A stretch of 24,301 nt of DNA from a virus: positions 1 through 24,301 of the IMG/VR virus record IMGVR_UViG_3300042861_000071; one strand, written 5' to 3'. The notes below the pieces were generated by a model. That model did no database searches. It saw only the letters and a list, made by a program, of their open reading frames with translations, and was not told the DNA's origin. Numbering within the stretch: position 1 is the first letter of the stretch; each line of letters starts with the position of its first letter. Below are positions 1-6,400 of this stretch, piece after piece. Position numbers and translations under genes: made by a program.

Positions 1-73
1 AGCCATTAATTAGCCCTCCACCATTACTCCGGAATAGTGGTAAGAGAACATGGTGGAGGGCTAATTAATGGCT
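1..73 (+). repeat. 24-bp perfect inverted repeat covering the RBS and start codon of the first gene
   Basis: Positions 1-24 are the exact reverse complement of positions 50-73, with a 25-nt spacer (25-49). The right arm contains the Shine-Dalgarno GGAGG (55-59), the spacer and the ATG (68-70) of the first complete gene, so in RNA the stem would bury both. The arm may extend to the left of the window edge. A weaker 6-bp stem (21-26 with 35-40, one G-U pair) inside the same stretch would compete with the base of the long stem. The repeat is seen directly; a role in translational control is inference. An assembly or amplification fold-back at a contig end is the main alternative. Confidence 0.9.
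3..68 (+). CDS. possible 3' end of an upstream head-tail gene (partial)
   Basis: The reading frame starting at position 3 is open from the window edge to a TAA at 66-68. That stop overlaps the next ATG as TAATG, the junction type used at four other gene boundaries here. Only 21 residues are visible, ending in a Trp-Trp-Arg-Ala-Asn tail, too few to assign a family. Both arms of the inverted repeat fall inside this stretch. If the left arm is an assembly artefact, this frame is meaningless. The call rests on junction style alone. Confidence 0.3.
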   Translation, partial: PLISPPPLLRNSGKRTWWRAN

Positions 74-412
74 TATAATTCATTAATTGGTGTCCAGCTA
101 AATAAAGCATTTAATGCAGCTAAGGACTTGGCTATTGAAGCGGTATTTACAAAAACAGTTAATTCTGAATTTGATTTTAGCACTGGTGAAGTTAATGATA
201 CAACTATACCTTCGATAACAACAAAAATAATTATTACAAAAACGTCTAAAACTCCAGAAGCAAAAACGATGACTATTATGTTTAAAACAAAGGAAGTTGG
301 ACCGTTTTCTATGACTGATCATGTGTTTATTGCTGGTGATCGTTGGCATTTTGGAAATATGGTTGCATCAAATAATCATATATCTATTGTCGAACTATTT
401 CACGAGGTGTGA
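68..412 (+). CDS. head-closure / head-tail joining protein, putative
   Basis: This encodes a 114-aa protein lying just before the tail terminator, where siphophages encode the head-completion or stopper protein that seals the portal and docks the tail. The N-terminal half reads as an amphipathic helix followed by a Phe-Asp-Phe-x-Thr-Gly-Glu-Val stretch, and then β-rich sequence ending in a short turn with Gly-Asp-Arg-Trp. This pattern fits small head-closure proteins. The ATG at 68 has an excellent GGAGG eight bases upstream, and both lie in the right arm of the inverted repeat at 1-73, so initiation may be structure-controlled. The stop (410-412) lies just before the next gene. The role rests on position and general fold pattern; family membership was not confirmed by search. 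Confidence 0.6.
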   Translation: MAYNSLIGVQLNKAFNAAKDLAIEAVFTKTVNSEFDFSTGEVNDTTIPSITTKIIITKTSKTPEAKTMTIMFKTKEVGPFSMTDHVFIAGDRWHFGNMVASNNHISIVELFHEV

Positions 413-414
413 CC

Positions 415-825
415 ATGGGAAAATATGAGTTATTAGAGAAAGACGTTTATTCAGTATTTAACTCTATAGAGTGGAAAGCTGAGAATATTAAGACATTCCC
501 GACAAATTTCGTAGTTATGAATACTACTAATGATGAATTTATACGCGTATCAGTGATACCTAGTGGAAAACCTATTAATAGATACTCATTAGCTGGAATT
601 CTTATAATCGACATTTTTATAGCTGCAGGCTCTGGCACAAGACGTGCCATGATTATAGCAGACACCTTAGACAAGTATTTACTTGACCAATCTAAGAAAA
701 CAGGTACCGGAACGACTCAATTTGGTATTAGCAGTTTGGTGCATAATGGACCGGACAAGGCCTTGCCTATTATTCACAAAAGTACTTATACAATTGATTT
801 TAACTTCTACGGAAGTTCTACTTAA
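415..825 (+). CDS. tail terminator protein (lambda gpU-like)
   Basis: This encodes a 136-aa protein with the layout of tail terminators: an N-terminal helix (ELLEKDVYSVF), a central β-strand ending in IIDIFIAAGSGTRRA, a helix with ADTLDKYL, and C-terminal β-strands. Terminator rings stop tube growth when the tape measure end is reached and then bind the head connector. The ATG at 415 is chosen over a GTG at 409 because GAGGTG (404-409) would overlap the GTG but sits five bases before the ATG. It follows the head-closure gene and precedes the tube genes, as in lambda, HK97 and related phages. The conserved strand-turn-helix and the position make this fairly secure, without a database check. 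Confidence 0.75.
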   Translation: MGKYELLEKDVYSVFNSIEWKAENIKTFPTNFVVMNTTNDEFIRVSVIPSGKPINRYSLAGILIIDIFIAAGSGTRRAMIIADTLDKYLLDQSKKTGTGTTQFGISSLVHNGPDKALPIIHKSTYTIDFNFYGSST

Positions 826-842
826 ATTTAAAGGGATTAAAA

Positions 843-1382
843 ATGGCAACTAATCATATTAGTTCAATTAGTAGTGCAATGTTTACAAACCTTTGCATGA
901 CTACTGCAACTAAAGCAACTACAGATTTACCTACTGTAGATGGTAACACTACTGGTATTTTTAATAGCAGTGCTAACTTTGTTGAAATTCGTAATATTAA
1001 AGAATTTCCTGCAATTGGTACACCTGCAAACATTGTTAAAGTTCCAGAATATGGTTCAGAAACTTCTTTCCAAATTCAAGGCCAAGCTGATGCTCCACAA
1101 ATGGAGATTACATTAAACTATGTGCCATCTGAATGGCAAGGCAACGTTTTGCTAGGCACTACTGCTAAAGTTGGTGGCAAAGGCTTATATATGTTCAGAT
1201 TTGCTTTATTAGCAAAAGCACCTGGCGATTTACAAGAAGGTTTTGGCGGTGTTCAAAACTCTTGCTATTACTTCTTAGGAAAACTAGAAGCATTAGAAGT
1301 AACTCCTAGTTTAACTGACGCAATGACAGCTAAATTGACTATTTCAGTACAATCGTCAATTAATGGCGCATTTTCAAACTAA
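843..1382 (+). CDS. major tail tube protein, copy A (short form)
   Basis: This encodes a 179-aa tail tube subunit that polymerises into the hollow tail shaft around the tape measure. Residues from about 47 onward carry the tube-protein signature: FPAIGTPANIVKVPEYG, then QIQGQADAPQMEITLNY, and the C-terminal LEALEVTPSLTDAMTAKLTI. The start has AAGGG seven to eight bases upstream. The gene is 13 bases before a second, clearly paralogous tube gene (1396-2172). This copy lacks the long N-terminal extension and the acidic loop of that paralogue, so it is the more compact subunit. Synonymous positions differ throughout the shared core, which suggests an old duplication. Either copy could be the dominant shaft subunit; the sequence does not decide. 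Confidence 0.85.
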   Translation: MATNHISSISSAMFTNLCMTTATKATTDLPTVDGNTTGIFNSSANFVEIRNIKEFPAIGTPANIVKVPEYGSETSFQIQGQADAPQMEITLNYVPSEWQGNVLLGTTAKVGGKGLYMFRFALLAKAPGDLQEGFGGVQNSCYYFLGKLEALEVTPSLTDAMTAKLTISVQSSINGAFSN

Positions 1383-1395
1383 GGAGTAATTAAAA

Positions 1396-2172
1396 ATGGC
1401 ACATATTAAATCTTTAGGCGCTGCTCGTTTTGCAGACCTTTCTGTATCATTGTTGACTACAGCTACTGCTGCAGAAACAGGTGGATCGGCTATCACATAT
1501 GCTGGTTTAGAAACTGTTATTTCAAAGTTTGCTACTACTGCTGCAGGTAGCGGTGTTAATGGCGCAAATAACGCTACACTGGGAACAGCTTTATCAGCTA
1601 TCGGTGTAACTACTGGGAATAATGCTTTATTTTCATCTGAAGTGGCAGCAGACACACTAGTACCAGCTCTTGCAGCATCTACTAAATATGTTAGAATCAG
1701 ACATATTAAGGAATTTCCAACAATTGGTACTCCAGCAAATATTGTTAAAGTACCTAATTATGGTAAGAAAAATTCTATCCAAATCCAAGGCCAAGCTGAT
1801 GCGCCTACTATGGAAATTACACTTAACTATATTCCTGCATTGTGGGCTGATGGTAACGTATATGGTGGCAGTGACGCAGTTCCTCTTAAAACTTTTGCTA
1901 AAATTGGAGATGGTCGCGTTTATATCTTTAGATTCTCTCTATTAGACACTAAACCAGAAGGCTATGATGCAGAAGCCGATTCAAGTGCTGATACAGACTC
2001 TATTGCTGGAGACGGTACAACTACACTAGGTGCGGTAGAAAACACAAGTTATTACTTCCTAGGTAAATTTGAAGCATTAGAAGTAACGCCAAGTTTAACT
2101 GATGCAATTACAGCAAAATTAACTATTGCTGTACAATCAGAAGTATATGGCGCGTTTACTGTTAACGCTTAA
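1396..2172 (+). CDS. major tail tube protein, copy B (extended form)
   Basis: This encodes a 258-aa paralogue of the upstream tube protein. The core motifs FPTIGTPANIVKVPNYG, QIQGQADAPTMEITLNY and LEALEVTPSLTDAITAKLTI are nearly identical. It differs by an N-terminal region about 50 residues longer, rich in Ala, Thr and Gly, and by an acidic Asp/Ser/Ala/Thr loop (around residues 192-214). Both insertions could project from the tube surface or thicken its wall. AGGAG (1382-1386) lies nine bases before the ATG. It may co-assemble with copy A, alternate with it, or form a specialised segment such as the head-proximal or tip-proximal ring. This is inference; family membership is strong. Confidence 0.85.
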   Translation: MAHIKSLGAARFADLSVSLLTTATAAETGGSAITYAGLETVISKFATTAAGSGVNGANNATLGTALSAIGVTTGNNALFSSEVAADTLVPALAASTKYVRIRHIKEFPTIGTPANIVKVPNYGKKNSIQIQGQADAPTMEITLNYIPALWADGNVYGGSDAVPLKTFAKIGDGRVYIFRFSLLDTKPEGYDAEADSSADTDSIAGDGTTTLGAVENTSYYFLGKFEALEVTPSLTDAITAKLTIAVQSEVYGAFTVNA

Positions 2173-2252
2173 TAATACTTTCCTTTTTTGAGGAATGCGT
2201 AGCAACTGGCGCAATTAAAACACCAAAGTTGCACTTAATTAAAAGGATAATT
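2173..2252 (+). other. 80-bp intergenic gap after the tube genes
   Basis: This is the longest non-coding stretch inside the operon. It holds a T6 run (2184-2189) and a weak imperfect hairpin (GCAACT 2202-2207 with AGTTGC 2227-2232), then the ribosome binding site of the next gene (AAAAGG 2241-2246). The T-run precedes the hairpin rather than following it, so it is not a terminator. The gap could mark an RNA processing site or a transcript end separating abundant tube mRNA from chaperone mRNA, but nothing decisive is visible. Confidence 0.35.
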
Positions 2253-2468
2253 ATGGCACAAGATAAACCATTTAGCTTAGAATATGTGGTTGGCATAACC
2301 GTCAAACATATGTTAAAAAGCATAGATATTAGTATTAATAAAACATTCGAAAGAACTAAAGACAGCACTTTGTCACCTGAAAAGAAGACAGAGGCTTTCG
2401 AAACACTCTCAATTTTACATCAAATGCGAGCACAACTAGATGAACGCAAAATTAATCAAGGTAAGTAA
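2253..2468 (+). CDS. small hypothetical tail-operon protein, 71 aa
   Basis: I do not recognise a family. The protein is charged and mostly helical, with no signal peptide or membrane segment. It has a central SINKTFERTKD stretch and a C-terminal helix ending in DERKINQGK. The ATG at 2253 is preferred over an upstream TTG at 2229 because AAAAGG (2241-2246) is correctly spaced for it. Its stop codon (2466-2468) is one base before the chaperone ATG at 2470, and the chaperone ribosome binding site lies within its last codons, so the two are translationally linked. Position between tube and chaperone genes suggests a tail assembly helper, but no function can be stated. Confidence 0.65.
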   Translation: MAQDKPFSLEYVVGITVKHMLKSIDISINKTFERTKDSTLSPEKKTEAFETLSILHQMRAQLDERKINQGK

Positions 2469-2469
2469 C

Positions 2470-2793
2470 ATGTCAGAAGCAAAAGGTATTAAAGCACTTG
2501 TTGGTCAACGTATGACTAAAACAGTTAAATTCTTAGGCAGTGATGTTAAGATTTCTAAATTATCTGTTTCAGAAGTTTTAGAAATTCAAAACAAAGCTAA
2601 AGACGCTGAAAAAGATGAAAATGCAGGTTTAGAATTACTGAAATCAGTTGTTCGTTCAGCTGTTGAAGGTGGTACTGATCTTGACGATTCAGATTTTGAT
2701 AGCTTCCCTATGGATGAGTTATCAAAACTTTCTAATGAAATTATGAAATATTCGGGTCTCGGTCAAGGTCAAGACGCGGGAAAGTCAGCTTAA
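2470..2793 (+). CDS. tail assembly chaperone G (lambda gpG-like)
   Basis: This encodes a 107-aa protein made when the ribosome does not shift frame. In lambda, gpG coats the tape measure protein and keeps it soluble and extended for tube polymerisation; this protein occupies the same position and has the same expression logic. It is small, helical and acidic (DLDDSDFDSF near the C-terminus). The start at 2470 has AAGG (2458-2461) eight bases upstream; an upstream in-frame ATG at 2440 lies inside the preceding gene and lacks such a site. The last codons carry the slippery heptamer GGGAAAG, and the TAA follows it by six bases. The identity rests largely on the frameshift and position, since G sequences diverge strongly. 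Confidence 0.85.
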   Translation: MSEAKGIKALVGQRMTKTVKFLGSDVKISKLSVSEVLEIQNKAKDAEKDENAGLELLKSVVRSAVEGGTDLDDSDFDSFPMDELSKLSNEIMKYSGLGQGQDAGKSA

Positions 2794-3137
2794 GTGCAGA
2801 AGAATTGCCAATATTTGAATTAGCTTTTCATCTCAAAATGCCAGTGTATAAAATCTACGAAGAAATGACTTATGAAGAGTTATTAGGATGGTTTAGTTAT
2901 TTAGAACAAAGACCAATAGAGTGGCGTGCAGACGATAGGGCAGCTAAATTAATTCAAGTACAAGGTGTTAAAGAAAAACCTTGGCAACTTTTTACTTCAT
3001 TAGATGCTATTTACAATCCCAAATCTAACAGAGAAAAGGAAGAAGATGAATTTGATCCTAATAGTTTCAAACGTTCTGGATTCTTCCAACAATTAGCAAA
3101 AGCCTCTGGTGGCGAAAATTTATTTGGACTTAAATAA
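2470..3137 (+). CDS. tail assembly chaperone fusion GT, made by -1 frameshift
   Basis: This is the extended 222-aa product: 105 residues of G, then a -1 shift at 2784, then 117 residues of the T domain ending at 3137. In lambda the G part spreads along the tape measure while the T part recruits tube subunits. The T region has FELAFHLKMPVYKIYEEM, then TYEELLGWFSYLEQRPIEWR, then a DDRAAKL segment. This is the pattern of the phage tail assembly T/DUF4035-type domain. The T frame has no credible start of its own: its first possible codon is a TTG at 2805 without a ribosome binding site, and the frame is open back past the slip site. The stop overlaps the next ATG (TAATG). Confidence 0.9.
2778..2784 (+). 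promoter_or_regulatory. -1 programmed ribosomal frameshift site GGGAAAG
   Basis: In the G reading frame the heptamer is read G GGA AAG, which allows both tRNAs to re-pair as GGG AAA after slipping back one base. It is the same heptamer used for the lambda G/GT frameshift (established knowledge). It lies inside the only window (2739-2793) where the G frame and the T frame are both open. An AAGG (2765-2768) nine bases upstream could act as an internal Shine-Dalgarno-type stimulator, as in dnaX. No convincing downstream stem or pseudoknot is visible. Confidence 0.92.
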
Positions 3138-3430
3138 TGGCTGCTAAAATTACTATTAACTTATTAAAGGAATTTGATAAGTTGAAAGAGAATAAAAAAG
3201 ATATAGAACTTGTTAAATTGGTATCAGCATTAAAAGCAGCAACACCAGTTGATACAGGTCGTGCAAGAGACGGATGGCATACTGAAAATGGTAAGATAAT
3301 AAATAATGTAGAGTATATAGATGAATTAAACGCGGGGTCTAGTGCTCAAGCACCTTCTCACTTTATAGAAAAAACATTATTATCATTTTCAGAGGTACAA
3401 CCTAATGGTGTTATTGTAACGCCTGAATAA
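3137..3430 (+). CDS. HK97 gp10-like tail completion protein
   Basis: This encodes a 97-aa protein with the HK97-gp10-like signature ATPVDTGRARDGW, then INNVEYIDELNAGSSAQAP and a final HFIEKTLL helix. Members of this family (including lambda gpZ-like proteins) act at the head-tail junction and complete the tail before joining. They are normally encoded before the tail terminator, so finding one between the GT frame and the tape measure is unusual. It starts at the TAATG overlap with the GT stop and has no close Shine-Dalgarno, so it probably depends on translation reinitiation. It is the last gene before the terminator at 3438-3471. Family call is strong; the exact role in this position is inference. 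Confidence 0.8.
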   Translation: MAAKITINLLKEFDKLKENKKDIELVKLVSALKAATPVDTGRARDGWHTENGKIINNVEYIDELNAGSSAQAPSHFIEKTLLSFSEVQPNGVIVTPE

Positions 3431-3437
3431 ACAATAT

Positions 3438-3471
3438 ACCCCAAAGAACGATTAATTCTTTGGGGTTTTTT
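3438..3471 (+). terminator. intrinsic (Rho-independent) terminator before the tape measure gene
   Basis: An 11-bp perfect stem (ACCCCAAAGAA 3438-3448 with TTCTTTGGGGT 3456-3466), a 7-nt loop and a run of T (3466-3471) lie between the gp10-like stop and the tape measure start. The T-run ends two bases before AGGAG (3474-3478), the ribosome binding site of the tape measure gene at 3486. There is no room for a promoter between them. It therefore probably works as a partial terminator or attenuator that lowers tape measure mRNA relative to tube mRNA, or is bypassed by a phage antitermination factor (inference). Confidence 0.9.
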
Positions 3472-3485
3472 ATAGGAGTTTTACT

Positions 3486-6400
3486 ATGTCAGGCATTGTA
3501 ATTGATGTCGAAGCAAGGGCAGAGAAGGCCCAGAGGGATCTAGAAGAAATTAATAGATCCCTAAAAGAATTAAGCAATAACGCAAATTCCCTTGGACAAA
3601 ATCTAAAAACAGCTTTTGTAGGTCTTGGTTCTGCATTGTCAATCACGGCAGCATTTAATGGATTAAACGAAATATCTTCTAAATTTCAAGGATTAGAAAA
3701 TAGCATTGCGTTAGTGACGGGTAGAACACAAGACTTGGCACTAGCGCAAAGAGAACTTAAGAAAATAGCTTTAGAAACATATGGGACATATCAAGATACC
3801 GCAACGCTATTTGGGGTACTTGGGAGATCTATGCGTAATTCTAATGAATCAATGAGTTCTTTGTTAGCTACGACTAAATCTTTACAAGAAGCCATAGCTA
3901 TTTCAGGTTCATCTGCAGAAGCTACTACAGCAGCTATTGTACAATTAGGTCAAGGTCTCTCAGCAGGTGCGCTAAGAGGCGATGAGTTGCGCTCTGTGAT
4001 GGAGCAAACACCACGAATTGCCATTGCTATTGCAGATAGTTTAAAAGTGTCTTTGGGCAATATGAGAAAATTAGCTGCAGAAGGATTTTTAACATCAAAT
4101 GTTGTAATGCAAGCAATAAAAGATCAAGCCGGTGCTATTAGTAAGGAATTTAAACTAATAATCCCTTCTATGTCTAAAGCATTGGCAGCACTTAAAGAAA
4201 ATATAGAAAATGTTCTAGATAGTTTTAATAGAGGTGCGGGACTATCTAGAGATATAGCAACGATATTTCAAAATATGTCTAATAAGTTAAATAAGGCACA
4301 ATTAGACGCAGAATTACTAGGTGCAAAATTTTCTTTATTAAAGGCAAATTTAATGTCATTTAATGCTACAGCATTAAATCCATTATACGCAGTACTGGCA
4401 CTTTTCGGTGTAAAATTAGAATTACTATTTAATAAATTAGATATAACGAAGAATTTTATACGTATCTTTTCCAATGTTAAAATAACCGTTACATCTTTGG
4501 TGAGTCAGCTAGTTAGAGATTTGTATGCCAAAGGTGAATCACTTGAAAATATTTTTGGTGATAGATCTTTTGGAAAAACATGGGAAGGGCGTTTTAATAT
4601 ATTTAAAGCTATCTTCTTAAATTCAATGGATAGTTTTTATACAGTCTTTGAAGTACGTGCAAGACGTCAAATGGCGGGGTTTACCCAATTTATTACGACA
4701 TTGCAAGTAATAAGTAATAATGCAGTATTGATTATTATGAAGCATATGGCGGATACCTTCTATCAAGCTATTAGTGATATTTTTCATTTCGAAGGATTAC
4801 GCAGCGTACTTATTGGAAATATAAAATTGCTAGTTGCAGATTCTATGTATCTACTAGGAGATCTGTCTAGCAAATTAGGCAAAATGCTTAAAATTAAATC
4901 TCCTTTAGATTTTATTTTTGGCGACACAAGATCTATAAGCCAAAAATTATCAAGTATTATTGGTGGCCTTTTACAACCATTTGGTAATATGATAAATGGT
5001 CTCGGTGATTATATTTTAACAAGCTCTGTTGGAACACTAAATAATTCTTTTAAACCTTTACAATGGTTTTTAAGTTTGTATTTACCAGATGCACTTGCAA
5101 AAAGTATTTTTAAAGGTTTAACGAATACTACTTTCACAGATAAGATAAATAAAGCTATAAGCGACATGCTTAGCGGTATTGAATTTGTAAGCGTAAATCT
5201 AGCAGACATGCTGTTTAACACTAATAATATAAATTTACTATTAAATGCCCTAAATAATATAACTGATGTAATAGAAACGTGGATAAACACCATTAAAGTT
5301 AATCTCCAAAATAGCAAAATAATGGAGGATTTTAATAAACTATTTGATGGCGTGTTGGTTCAAACAAATAAACTAGAGGCATCATTAGACGTTATTAAGA
5401 GTTTTGGTGTTGCAGTAATAAATGTATTCTTTAAAATTTATGATGCCGTAATTGGAAATTCTTGGTGGACAGACACGATTAGCGCTATTGTAGACTCTTC
5501 ACAAGGTCTGTGGAATACAGCAGGCTCTGGGTTAAATAAATTTAGTGCATATACGATTGAATTATTTGCTAAAATGTTTTTCTTTGTCAAAGATTCTTTG
5601 AATTCAATCAATCAAATACAATTTGGTAAAGTATTTGAAGATTTTAATGAGACAATTTATAAATTAAGTCCCACATTAAGTAAGTTAGTTGGCTTTTTAG
5701 AACAGCTATCTAGCGATGTATTTTCTACAATCTTAACAGCATTTAATAGTAAAACATTAAATAACCCGTTTAGAGCTATTTTAAAAGATAATAATGGATA
5801 TTTAACTGAATTAAAGAAAAATCTTGTTAGCTCAGTTAAAGTCATAGCATTGCAAATAGGAACATTGATGGCAGCTGTAATGGCAGCTACATTTGCTTTC
5901 TTAAGTCCAGCAGGGATGTTACGGAATATCTTTGCAGGGTTAGCCACTACAAAATTATTTTCATTTGGTATTGAAATTACTGATGTTTATTTTGATGCAT
6001 CATTAGGCCAAAAGATAGGCGAATATTTAGGAAAATCTGTTGCAAGCTTCTTTGGTAAAACTAAAGGTTCTTTCTCAGATTTGATTTCAGAACTATTAGC
6101 AATGATTTCTTCATTTACTACTTCTTTTATTGAAAACCTACCTATAATTGGATGGATTGGTAAATTAATGACATCTATTGCTAGTTTAGTAGGTTTAAAA
6201 GGATTAGGCGGTCTAATAACAGCTGTCCTTTTCGGCCCGAAGATTTTAAGCATTATTAGCGAATTAGGATTCTTTTCAAAAAGTATTGATAGAATAGTAA
6301 GTAAATCCGGAAAAGTGAGAGAATTCTTTACTGGCACTTACTCACCTACCGGGAAAGGCAGAAATCCTACTACAGAATTTGTTTCAAGAACTTCTAAGGC

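Noticed and set aside
1670-1945. Plus-strand 91-codon ORF inside the second tube gene
   Set aside because: It is an out-of-frame shadow of a strongly conserved tube protein core, with leucine-rich low-complexity composition and no start signal.
2184-2232. T6 run and weak hairpin after the tube genes, considered as a terminator
   Set aside because: The T-run comes before the hairpin, and the stem is only six pairs with a long loop, so it does not fit an intrinsic terminator on either strand.
2229-2258. TTGCAC as a promoter -35 element
   Set aside because: No matching -10 at the right spacing is seen; the best hexamer overlaps the ribosome binding site and start of the next gene.
2805-3137. 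T domain as an independent gene starting at TTG 2805
   Set aside because: There is no ribosome binding site, the frame is open upstream to 2739, and a GGGAAAG slip site lies in phase, so it is read as the C-terminal part of GT.
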